Source of the DNA: Helochares maculicollis
Lineage: Eukaryota; Arthropoda; Insecta; Coleoptera; Hydrophilidae
Direction of reading: 5' to 3'
Assembly: GCA_033557835.1 (NCBI GenBank)
Contig: JAWQRO010000134.1
Span: 1-53,096 of the forward strand
Length of the DNA: 53,096 bases
Shown: piece after piece, positions 22,941 through 33,719 of the stretch
Layout of the letters: each line of letters starts with the position of its first letter
Numbering within the stretch: position 1 is the first letter of the stretch
Translations under genes and position numbers: made by a program
Notes under the pieces: generated by a model
What the model was told of the DNA's origin: nothing
Database searches by the model: none
Seen by the model: the letters and a program-made list of their open reading frames with translations, nothing else

Positions 22941-23175
22941 GTTGAATTTCACCCATGGTTCTCGATCTCAATCAAGCCTTTCAGTACTGTTCAATAACAA
23001 GGGACTGTTTGCACGTGGCCAATATTGGCAGGCTTTAAGAGCTAGAACCATCGGTTTTGGCAAAAACAGTTTGAAAAAAGCGTCTAAGGAGAATTTTCTT
23101 CTAGGTACTGGTCCGGTGATGAGCTGACGTTTCAAGAAACCACCACCACCATCGAGTAACCTGGTCGCGTGCAAT

Positions 23176-26100
23176 ATGGCGGATAGGAAAGACGAGGGGC
23201 AGCAGGATTGTCTAGACAACACCTTAGGCTTAAATAGACACGTAGAAGAATCCATAGAATTACCGGCGCTGACGAGCTTACCGAACTCGGCGAACCAAGT
23301 CCAATCGTCGAAAAACGACGGCATTCCGGAAAGAGGGACATGGGCGACGAAGTTAGACTTTATATTATCGGTAGTAGGTTTAGCCATCGGCCTCGGTAAC
23401 GTATGGAGGTTTCCGTATCTATGTTACAAAAATGGAGGTGGAGCGTTTCTCATACCTTACTTCATCACCCTCTTCTTAGCCGGAATACCTATGTTCTTCA
23501 TGGAGCTCGCCTTGGGACAGATGATGACCATCGGAGGACTCGGAGTTTTCAAAATAGCTCCCATCTTTAAAGGTAAAGCCTCCCAACTTCGTTTCCTCTC
23601 TAAATCTCCTCTTGCTACTTTCTTACTTTCCGCTTCTCTGGCCCACTTCGTTCGTTCATATCGCAACCTTGGCTTCCCAACTTCTTTTTACCCCATCCCT
23701 GAGTACCCTTCTTCTTTTCTTCTCGGCGCCACAGTTGCCTTTTCTTTCCACACCTTTCAGAGTTCTGCAACTCTTGTTCACATTCATCCCCTCTGGTTTG
23801 TTTCCATCTTCTCTATTCTCTCCCCATTCCAAATCTTTTCTTTCTATTTCTAAAGTTTCTACTCCCATCTAACTTCTCCTCAAACAATTTAGAAAGATCA
23901 TCTTTTTGTCTCTTGTGCTTCTTTCATTTCTACTGCTTCCTAACCGAGATCTTCTCTGGCCAATTTTCCCATATTATGCTCTTACTTGTGACATTTTTCT
24001 TGATCTCTCGTCTTGCTTGTTGACTTCTTGCTTGTTCTCGTTTTGGTCGTCCCTTCCTTCATTCTACGGTTTTTGCCATTACGTGTAGCCTGCCCTTTTT
24101 TCCTTCAACCAATCCTTGCTTCTAGATCGTCTAGTTTAGTTAACAGCTTCAGTTTCAGAAAGCTACAGAAAGCCAAAAAGTGCACCCGATCCATTTTATG
24201 GAACGAGTGATTCGTTCGATTTGACGATGAAAAATAGTAGAATCCACACGCAAATGTTTTCCTTGGGTTATATTTAGACATTGTCCTCAATTCATCAAAT
24301 GGATGCTTCGAATTTGAAAGTCATTAAGCTGGAATCATAGTCGAAATCTAAGTCTTTACAAGATGAAGCAATTGATTCGATCTCCATGGTGCGACCTACT
24401 TCTTCATTATCATCGTAGATATACTTTTTGATCTGCTTTTGCATATCTTATTGTAGAAATTTATTTTATTGGACACCCGTCTTTACCACTGATATCTTTT
24501 ATTTATTTATCTGAATGCCCTTTTACTATTTTTTGGAACGCTTAGAAATTGTGTTTAGTTTTCGTTGAAATTATTTTGCCAATCTTTTGTTAGAAATATT
24601 TGTTAGAATCTTGTCTAATTAATCTTTATGTCTTTGTAGTACTGTTTTTCTTTTTGAATATTTCTCTTTAAATTGCTTAAGTCTTTCACCTCTTTTTAGA
24701 AATATTTTCGATGAAATGTTCCAAAGGCGCCATTCAGCGGTGTCACTCGGCAGCGGTAACAGGAAAATTTCTGGCGTGCTATCGTAACCGAGTGGCGCTG
24801 CTAAGTCGCTGCGACAGAAGGAGCTTCCAACCTTGCCTACGTAGTGACTTTTACGTTTGTTTCTTTCATTCACTTTTTCTATTTCGGTTGTTTCTAACTG
24901 CAATCGGTCAGTTTGGTGGTACGTGGCAGCAGTACTACCTTTATTACTAAACTCGAAGACAGCGCTGCTTAAACGCGATGTTGTTGCAACTCAGCACTGC
25001 TCAAACGCAGCATCGCTGGAACTCAGCTCTGCTCAAACACAGCTTGGCTGGAACTCAGCGGTGCTCAAACTCATCGATGCTGGAAGTCAGTACTCCCGAA
25101 AGGCAACATCGCTCAAATTCGGAGCAGAATTGTTCTAACGCAGCACTTTACCAACAATAGAAATAGAGCAGCAGGAATCGATTGAGAAATTATGTTTTTT
25201 GTACTTAGGAATCGGTTACGCAGCTGCCGTGATGTCGTGTTGGATGAACATCTATTACATAGTGATTTTGGCCTGGGCGATCTTCTATTTCTTCATGTCT
25301 TTACGAGCGGACGTACCTTGGAGGACATGCAACAACTACTGGAACACCAAGTTTTGCGTGAATCCTTATGACAGGAGCGGGCTGCAATGCTGGGAGCAGT
25401 ACAACGCCAACAACACCTTCAGCAAAATATGCGCTCTGAACCATCTCAACGTTTCCGTAACGGACATGACCGATCCGGTCAAGGAGTTTTGGGAGTGAGT
25501 ACCCATCTCCGGTTTCATGTCGCGTTCCGGTTCTAAGATCGTCTTATTTTGCAGGCGAAGGGCTCTGATGATATCCGGAGGCATCGAGCAAGTAGGAAAC
25601 ATCCGATGGGAATTGGCAGGCACCTTGCTCTTGGTTTGGATCCTTTGCTACTTCTGCATTTGGAAAGGCGTGAAGTGGACAGGAAAGGTGGTTTACTTCA
25701 CCGCTCTCTTCCCATACGTTCTCCTCACCGTCCTTCTCATTCGTGGCGTCACTCTGCCAGGAGCCACCGAAGGAATCAAGTTCTACGTGATGCCGAACCT
25801 GTCCAAACTCAGAGAATCCGAAGTCTGGATCGACGCTGTCACCCAAATTTTCTTCTCTTACGGATTGGGTCTTGGCACTTTGGTGGCACTTGGAAGCTAC
25901 AACAAATTCACCAACAATGTCTACAAGTATGGCATTTCTAAGTTGTTTTCTCATTAGCGTTGCGTCAAATGACTTTGATACCTTCTTGACAGTATGGGAA
26001 CATCGTAGTCATACGACATAACTTATAGTACTGAATATTTTGATTGACTTACTGAACCATCGAGATCCCAGACCAAACAACAAAATACGCTCTCGAGATT

Positions 26101-29100
26101 TTTGTGAAACATCTCGTTTTGACAGCCCTTGGATCAATTTTGACCAACTTTTAACACTCTGTCTGTGTGTGTTTACGATAGAGCGTAGATCTTTTGAGTT
26201 AGGATTAGGCACAGGTTTACCATACCAGAATCTATCTAAATTGTGATTTTATGCACCTTTTAAAACCTTAAGCCACTGATTACTTGGTAGCACTGTGAAA
26301 GACTTTGAACCACGAAATATACAGTAAAAAATCTTGCTCTTCTAAACCTTGTCGATTATTATCGAGTATTTATTCTTACTATGTTCACTATAACTAATCA
26401 TAACAGTTCAAACAAATCTGCTACTGCTGTCAGTCTACTCCTCTTAATTCGAAAAACTAACAGAGTCGTAACAACTGAGTCGTCGTGTTTTCCCAGAAAG
26501 ACTATCTCATCAGCTTGACTTCTCCCAAGACCAACAGTCAAAATATACTGGGAATCCCTAGTCAGTAATAGATTCTTTAGACAAAGCTAATTGTTCTGAA
26601 GCAGGTTTTGCTGCCACTCCTCACCCAATTAATTTTCTAAAAATTGCTCTACATGGACATCTTTGCTTTTAATAGAGAATAATAATTAATTTCTCATCGA
26701 TTGCATCAGTCACTTTTGAGATATAGTGTTTCCATAGAAGAAAAAATGTTAGATCTTCATATACCACTTTCTCAAATTAGTTTCTGAAAAGTGGGCACTT
26801 ATGCATCCATGTCTGAAGACTCAAGCAGTTCAACTTCTATATTTGTGGACTAGCAATGTGTCCAAGGCGTTTCACTGTCTTCGACTCAGTGGTTTAGTTT
26901 GGGCATTGATGGGTCAATCAGTCAGCCAATCATTCAGTCTATCAGTCAGTCAAGAAGCTTATTTAGAGAGTTGTAGGCTGTGCATGTTTGTATTCTAGAA
27001 TGTTCACTGAAGGCCCACTAGATTTTTAGAAAGATTGAGTCTATGCAAAAATCATAATTGAATTGAATTCAGTTAGGCAACTGTTGAAAGAAAGGCGAGT
27101 TCATGTATACTGGTCGGAAATGAAGTCCGGACACTCTAAAAAAACATTTTCTAACAAAATCTAGCTACAGGACACAGTTTGTCTGGGGGGAGGACAGCAT
27201 GGCAGACATGGTCCGATAGAAGGCGAGGACAGAGAGGCGCGGAAGCTTCTAGAAGAAGTGCCTATCGACGAAATAGTCTTCTTCAATTGATGGTCTTAAA
27301 ACACACACGAACTCGGTCAATTGCTGATGTTTGGTTTGCAGCATTCCACTCCAATCGGCTTCAATTAATTCCGAATACGCTCAATGGGCCTAACTTCTTA
27401 CCACCAGCATTCCATTTGTCCTAACATTGTGGTCAGCGTCTCGACTGGAGCAATGAACGCAGATGGTGGAGCAATTAGTGGGATCACATGGCTTTTCAGA
27501 CGAATCTAAATACTGCTTAGAGACTGATGATGAGAAAATTGAGCTGATGATGAGAAAAATTCAACTGATGACGAGAAAACTCTGCTGATGATGAGGAAAC
27601 TCTGCTGATGATGAGAAAACTCAGCTGATGATGAGAAAATGCAGGTCATGATGAGAAAAGTCAGCTGGTGATGAGAAAAGTCAGCTGGTGATGAGAAAAG
27701 TCAGCTGGTGATGAGAAAACTCGGCTGATGATGAGAAAACTCAGCTGATGATGAGATAGCTTAGCTGATGACGAGAACAAAAGCGCCATCTTGAGTTTGC
27801 TCTTGAACAGCACGTCTATCATGCCATTGGAGCTACGGTTTCAGAATCTATTGCTTTTTAGAAAATATCCTCGAGTGGTACAAAGACATGAGGGCTTTGT
27901 CATAGATGGATTTAAGCCCATTGGTCTTTCTTGATTGAAGATTGAGGATTCATGATAATGCCCTCGTTCATATTGCTTCTATGACGTTCTTAGAAGACGA
28001 GCATGCTTAGCTTAGCCCCTTCAATCACCAAACTCATCGCCCAGCGAAAAAGTGTGGGATTGGATAGGTGTCCGTACTTAGAACTTGCCGCAGCTTCCAA
28101 CAAATTTGGGCGAATTTGCACCTGCAGTTAACGCTTCGCCTGCTATATCTCTAGAATACATCAACAATCACATTGATAGCTTCCTTCCACGACTGAAAGA
28201 GTGCATTCTATTACGTAGCGACTCCACAAATTACTAGTCCTTACCCAAACAATTGATTTGGATCGTTTTCCTTAGTTGGGCTTGTGTAAGTAGCATTCCG
28301 TGGATTCTGTTTCAATGGCAATTGTTTTTCGGTGGGTTCAGATTTTACTTGCGACCAATACATATATACAAGTACAAAATGTTTGCTTTTTTCTATGATA
28401 TACATGATCGTTTGCATTTCAGAGACGCTCTCATCGTCTGCACCGTCAACTCCAGTACCAGTATGTTCGCCGGCTTCGTCATCTTCTCAGTCGTGGGCTT
28501 TATGGCTCATGAGCAGCAAAAGCCCGTGGCTGAAGTGGCCGCCTCCGGACCTGGCCTGGCGTTTTTGGCTTATCCTTCCGCCGTTCTACAACTCCCCGGG
28601 TCGCCACTATGGTCTTGCCTCTTTTTCTTCATGATTCTTCTGATCGGTTTGGACTCGCAGTTCTGCACCATGGAAGGATTCGTGACGGCCATTATCGACG
28701 AGTGGCCTCATCTCCTCAGGAGACGGAAAGAAATCTTCATCGCCATCGTCTGCGCCCTGTCCTACCTCGTCGGGCTCTCTTGCATATCCCAAGGAGGGAT
28801 GTATGTTTTCCAGATACTGGATTCATACGCCGTCAGCGGGTTCTGTCTGCTCTTCTTGATCTTCTTCGAGTGCATCGCCATTTCGTGGGCGTTCGGAGTC
28901 GATAGATTTTATGATGGCATCAAGGAAATGATCGGCTACTATCCCATGAAGTGGTGGAAGTTCTGTTGGACCATCACCACCCCCGTTATCTGCATTGTAA
29001 GTATTTATCTTGTTGATCCTTGCGATATACCCACTAATCCGACCTTTGACAAAGAGCATTGTTCTTCCATTCTCACATATGTTCATTTAGAACATTTTTG

Positions 29101-29919
29101 GAGATTAATTGGACCAATCAAGAGATGCCAAGAGTGACACTTTATAGGCAGCGTTGGAAGAGAGGAGAACTTTAAAATCTTCTAGTGCATAGTTATCGCA
29201 CAGCATGAGAAAAATCTTCTTCTAAAACATATTAGCTAAATAAATGCAGCAGTTTGGCCCAATGGGTGTTCGGATTTGCTGAGATCTTCCCATGGGAAAT
29301 CTTCTTGTTTCTCAAAGATGTTAGTTGATGCGAACAGTTTTGTGATTTGATAATCTTCGAATGTCAGCCTTAAGAATATCGAAATCCTGACCGCACAACT
29401 AAATCATTGACCATTGGTACTTGATTGGATAATTTTGATAATTGTTTTGTAGGGCGTTTTCATTTTCAACATAATCCAGTGGACCCCAGTGAAGTATCTG
29501 AGCTACGAATTCCCACTTTGGGCCCATTTGTTCGGATGGTTCACGGCTTTAACGTCCATGTTGTGCATACCGGGATACATGATTTGGTTGTGGTATACAA
29601 CACCCGGAGATAAAGAAACGGTAAGTCTCGTGTCTTTTTCGTTTTGCCAATCGAAGGTTGCTCAAATCTAAGCCCTAACTCAATTGATGGGAAAAATTTA
29701 GAAAGTCTTTGGAAAACGTCGCTGTTGCAATAATTGCGATCGAGAAGATCAATCCATTACTTTTGAGCAGCTCTTCCTCACAGGACCATGACCCAATCAA
29801 ATTTGTAATTTGAATGTTTCTTCCAGAAAATTCGTCTTTTGGTTCGAATAGACGACGACGTTCCCACGGTGAGGGCGAAGATGCTAGCGGCCTCGTCGTC
29901 GTCGCCGTCGGCGGTGTAA
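23176..29919 (+). CDS. Gat: Na+/Cl- dependent GABA transporter (SLC6 family), six coding exons
   Basis: Inferred exons are 23176-23572, 25209-25494, 25555-25926, 28423-28996, 29453-29620 and 29827-29919 (TAA), giving 629 aa. The protein carries GABA across the plasma membrane with Na+ and Cl- and is expected in neurons or glia. Family marks visible: TM1 AIGLGNVWRFPYLC (residues 70-83) followed by NGGGAFLIPY; TM3 NIYYIVI with the tyrosine pair used in GABA binding in GAT1; the large second outer loop with the conserved Cys pair (TCNNYWNTKFC) and sequons NNT and NVS; FCIWKGVKWTGKVVYF; the unwound TM6 FSYGLGLG; TM8 GLDSQF with Na2-site residues; and RFYDGIKEMIGYYP. The short C-tail ends SSSSPSAV. 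The closest family by these motifs is GAT-type rather than monoamine or glycine carriers, since TM1 has Gly where amine carriers have Asp. Junction codons rebuild conserved residues at every splice. Confidence 0.93.
23573..25208 (+). other. Gat first coding intron
   Basis: 1,636-bp phase-1 intron with a pyrimidine-rich 5' half. The frame read-through from exon 1 (to 23853) is not coding. It includes the 32-bp repeat at 24990-25085 and no other feature I can support. Confidence 0.7.
24990..25085. repeat. 32-bp tandem repeat in Gat intron
   Basis: Three clear copies, plus degraded flanking ones, of a 32-bp unit of the form CTCAGCACTGCTCAAACGCA then GCATCGCTGGAA. Confidence 0.75.
26040..26200. 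repeat. dispersed repeat, copy 1
   Basis: A 160-bp stretch ending in CTGTCTGTGTGTGTTTACGATAG shares order and spacing with 49130-49235: a CGAGATCC/GGGATCGTG-like start, ATCAATTTTGACCA vs ATCCATTTTGACCA, then the TGTCTGTGTG tract and ACGATAG. Same orientation. Family not recognised. Confidence 0.5.
26250..27110 (+). other. Gat intron, nothing recognised
   Basis: Middle part of the 2.5-kb phase-2 intron (25927-28422). A CAGTCAGCCAATCA-like simple stretch occurs near 26910-26950. No gene or element recognised. Confidence 0.5.
27150..28237 (+). pseudogene. Tc1-like transposase pseudogene in Gat intron
   Basis: The plus strand holds the Tc1-type DDE landmarks in order, in several frames. They are RLDWSNERRWW, then FSDESKYCL (first Asp, about 27492-27518), then after the minisatellite IHDNALVHIA (second Asp, 27954), SPNSSPSEKVWDWIGVR (catalytic Glu codon at 28046) and a C-terminus EYINNHIDSFLPRLKEC ending TNY-stop at 28237. 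All three catalytic positions are present but the frame is broken by shifts, stops and the repeat at 27520-27778. It lies in the same direction as Gat and stops 185 bp before exon 4. Confidence 0.75.
27520..27778. repeat. 20-bp minisatellite inside the Tc1-like element
   Basis: About thirteen copies of GATGATGAGAAAACTCAGCT and variants. The first copy overlaps the codons just after FSDESKYCLE (TDDEK), so the repeat was apparently seeded from transposase coding sequence. Confidence 0.85.
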
Positions 29920-30850
29920 AAGATTTACGATGGGATAGAAGACGATAGAAAATTTCTCAGTTTCTCGTTCGCGTCGGTGCGGTTGTCTTCGACTTTGCAG
30001 TATTTATAGTTTTCGGTAGTATTTGTTCTTCTGTGACGCCACTTTGGTGGCTGTAATCAATCGTTTAGTTTAGAACACGGACGGAACGAGAAACGGGAAA
30101 AGCCTTAAAACAAATATCTTAACGCTGTGGCACCTCATCTCAAGGCGTCGACCGACTCGCCGATTCGGACAACTTTCTGCTTTTGCATTGCCAAGTTATT
30201 TCTTTTAATATAAAATGCGTGAACATCCAGTATCTTACCATGGTGTCACCGCCATGGTATCTTACGGAAAAAATCAGGTCAGGTCCGGCTCCCCAACGAA
30301 AGTCCAGTCAAGTTCATTTAGCTTTCACCAGGTAGAAATCGGAAACCAGTCAACGTCGGACTTTTGATTTTGATTCCGAAACGTTCCCTCGACGGCACAC
30401 CCCCCAGATTTCGAACGAAGGGTGCACTTCTAGAGCTTCGCCAAAAATCCGGGGTTCTATAAACAGTTCGCGAAACGTGGATAGGACGCTTGTATCGTTT
30501 TTCAACGTCATTGATGTGACGTGACTAAACGTTACCTGACTAGACGTGGCATTTGGGAACGACGAACGTTTCTTCCAGCCATTTAGTTTATCGTTCCCAA
30601 CTCTAACATTGGCGCTCCGTGGAAATATTCGTGATGTATATAGTAATTGACCGTCTCCAAGAAGCGCCGACGTTTGCGAGAGGAAAATACCAGGCAGATG
30701 TTTTGCGACGGTTCAAAAAGAAAACGTTTTGGACTTAATTTCAGGCAGTATTAAAATCATCCCAATTATCGATGTACAACATCCTTAAAGTTTTCCACAC
30801 TATTTTTTTCCATAAACGTTGTTTCCACGGCTTTTGGATTATGAACTTGC
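29920..30850 (+). other. Gat 3' UTR and downstream spacer
   Basis: No further exon recognised. I see no clear AATAAA close to the stop, so the end of the transcript is uncertain. Candidates occur much later (near 32156 and 32503). Confidence 0.4.
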
Positions 30851-30869
30851 AGACTAAACGTTTTTAGGC

Positions 30870-31300
30870 TATCATCGTCTTTAGATTACCGATGTTTTTT
30901 GGTCATCGACTGTTTTTGGCCATCGACGTTTCTAGTAATCGACGATTTTTGATTACCAACGCTCTTTATTATCGACGTTTTGGATCAACTACGTTTTAGA
31001 TCATCAACGTTTTTGGTCATCTGCTTTTGTGGTAAGCGACGTAGTTTGATTATCGACGATTTTTGTCATCGACGTGTTTGGTAATCGACGTTTTTTGGCT
31101 ATCAACGTTTTTTGGATATCGACGTGTTTTCGCTATCAAAGTTTTTTGGCTATCGACGTTTTTTGGCTATCGAAGTTTTTTGGCAATCGACGTTTTTTGA
31201 CTATCGACGTTTTTTGACTATCGACGTTTTTTGGCTACCGTTTTTGATTAGCAACGTTTTTGATTATCGGCGTTTTCAAGATCGTCGTTTTTTTGATAAT
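30870..31300. repeat. degenerate ATCGACGTTTTTTGG repeat
   Basis: Roughly twenty imperfect units of about 20-22 bp with core CTATCGACGTTTTTTGG. They are most regular at 31080-31240 and decay at both ends. Confidence 0.8.
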
Positions 31301-31319
31301 AACTGTATTTTAAGCTACC

Positions 31320-33370
31320 AACGGTTGTGGATTGCGAATGGTAAAGCTCCAAACGCTTCTTGATCCGCGAACGTTTCCCTGCCGCAAACGTTTCATCGTT
31401 AACTGGCAGAAACCTTCGGATCGTGGACGTGTTTCGGCTCTAAGCGAGGTTTTGGCTCTGAGCGTGCTTCTTATTTGATTAATGTATGTCATATCCAATT
31501 TTGAAAAAGAAATTGGCTGCAGCACTAAGAGGAATTATTCGAAAATCAATGTGTAGTTGTCTCAAGTTTCGTAGTTTGAATTTCAGGGTCGTTAGTTAGT
31601 GTAGAACTGCCGCGCTCTGCAAAGGCGACGCTTCAATTAGCTGTTCGTGCGCCCCTCAGGCCCTGAAACCTCAGTGTCGTTTTTGAGCCAATCTCGATGT
31701 TACAAAAAATCACAAAAAAAACAAATGTTATTGAATATTTTCAATGTGAAATATCGATGTGAATGTTAGTAGTAAAGGCCTTTTAAGAACCGAACCGAAC
31801 CGAAAAGAACCAAACCGAACCGACAAAACAAAGTACTTGCGTCAACACTAAACTTACTGGGCTAAGTTAAAATAACGATCAACCTCCTTCACATACTAAG
31901 TATACACGCACATATATATTTTTAAATAGCATCATTCTCATACAAATCCATTTTTATTGTAGATATAATGAAAAGAAAATTACTTTAACATTTTTATTAC
32001 CACTAGCGCAAAGTTACCTAAGTTATATATATTTAAATAATATTTAACGAGAAATGAAAAACTAATTTTTAAGGTTATTTTAAATTTGCTTTAAATTTAT
32101 ATTTAAGTTCTTTTATGTTTTTATGCGTAAATTAATTAATAATCCAACCTAGTTTGAATAAATCATAGAACTTGTTAGAATTTTTCTTAGCGATAAATGT
32201 ATACAAATATTTTAATTAAACACTAAAAGGCCATAAATTGATGTAAACTTATATAGTTGTATTATTGTGCCTTTGACCTCATCCTTTCGTTTCTAGATCC
32301 ACTATCTCTATCCATCTCATTTTCTCTTTAGTTGGAAATCAAAACTCAAAAATTTGCTGTAAAATAATAAAATTAAAGACCCTAAAAAATTACGAAACCG
32401 TTCCTGTTATTAAAATAATCATTGTGTTAATCAACAGATTCAATATTTTAGGATGGAAAATACGTTGAATATCATCCTAGTGCTGACATTTTTAATTAAC
32501 TGTAAATAAAAGCAATAGCGGACTAATCGCTGGCGCAGTCCAACCTCATCCATTGTAGTTTCTAAAGCAGTCGCTTGCTCAAAGATGAATCAACTTTGTA
32601 GTGTTTCTCAAGCAAAAAGAAAATAATAGTAAAGTAGGTAGTTAGGAATAGCCCGAACAAATGTTTTAATTAATTAAGGATCATTATAGAAATGCTCATT
32701 TACAGAGATAAGAAAATTGGGGCGTTTACTGTTTATTATAATGTCAGCTAATAGTGATGCGATAATTTTATAGTGATACCGATGTGACAAATATCGTTGA
32801 TGCAAATAAAAGGGTGATATTTTAATTGTCAGGAATTAAAATTGATTAATTTTATATTACCGTTTTCCTTCCCACATAGATATGATATATGTGCTACAGA
32901 CGAGCTAGAAAGAAGTATGATTTTATAAGCAACATTGCTTCTGGTGCCCAGAAACAATTGTAGTGATCCGCTAATCTTTGTATTTTGACAAACTCACAAG
33001 ACTTGGCACTGGGTGTTTAATTAAATTCTGCAAAAGTTCACATTGCAAAAGAAGAACTGTGTAGTCACAGTGGAATATTGATTTGATAAGCTGGTGGTAC
33101 TTTAGTTTGACACTTGTTTAAATGGGCCCCTTCAAATGAAATATGCAACTAAGGTAAATATCTATGACAGCTTAAACTTTCGATTAATTCGCATATATTG
33201 GGGAAGGAGTGAGGATTGGTTTGTACAGTCGACAAAGTTTTAATCGATCATGAGCGAAAATCACTTCATGGGTCAGTAGCAACTGCAGTTCACGCAACCC
33301 TCAACACAGCAACGTGTTTTAATTGGCATATCCTCAACTACGTTTAAGCAATATCGAGACTGTGGTCCTT
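31320..33370. other. intergenic between Gat and Tmem63
   Basis: Very AT-rich, with a short (CCGAA)n-like tract at about 31788-31823. A less AT-rich patch at 31590-31690 could be regulatory. No gene recognised. Confidence 0.5.
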
Positions 33371-33379
33371 TCATTTATT

Positions 33380-33388
33380 TATAAAAAT
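33380..33388 (+). promoter_or_regulatory. TATA-like box upstream of Tmem63
   Basis: TATAAAAAT lies about 340 bp before the ATG and upstream of a likely leader exon whose donor is at 33645. It is a plausible core promoter element; the start site is not determined. Confidence 0.3.
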
Positions 33389-33644
33389 TCCATAACGATT
33401 CGTCACGCTTCAAAACAAAGATAGTGAAATTAAAGATTGTTCGTCGAAATACTAGTAGTGGATAGTGACGTTCCAGGAAGAGAGATCCGTTGACATAAGA
33501 AGAACCAATTGAAGTGTGCGAGCGATGTCAGTGTTGTTTTCCCGACATATGCCAAAGTGACGTCTCTAAACAGTCGAAGACTGCAATATGTTGATGTGGT
33601 ATATCAAGTCGCTTTAATTTTCCTTACTGTCAAATAAAAACGAC

Positions 33645-33711
33645 GTAAGTAGAGTTAGTGAGGTAGAGTTAGGTTAAGAAACGACCTTTTGAACTGGTGA
33701 CACATTTTCAG
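33645..33711 (+). other. probable 67-bp 5' UTR intron of Tmem63
   Basis: Donor CGAC/GTAAGTAG and acceptor ACATTTTCAG lie in the 75 bp before the ATG. Removing it leaves the ATG eight bases into the second exon. Confidence 0.5.
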
Positions 33712-33719
33712 ATACCAAG

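Noticed and set aside
23573..23872. Continuation of the Gat first exon frame to 23853
   Set aside because: The family sequence resumes at 25209 with the correct split codon (Gly) after GTAAAG donor and TACTTAG acceptor, so the read-through is intron.
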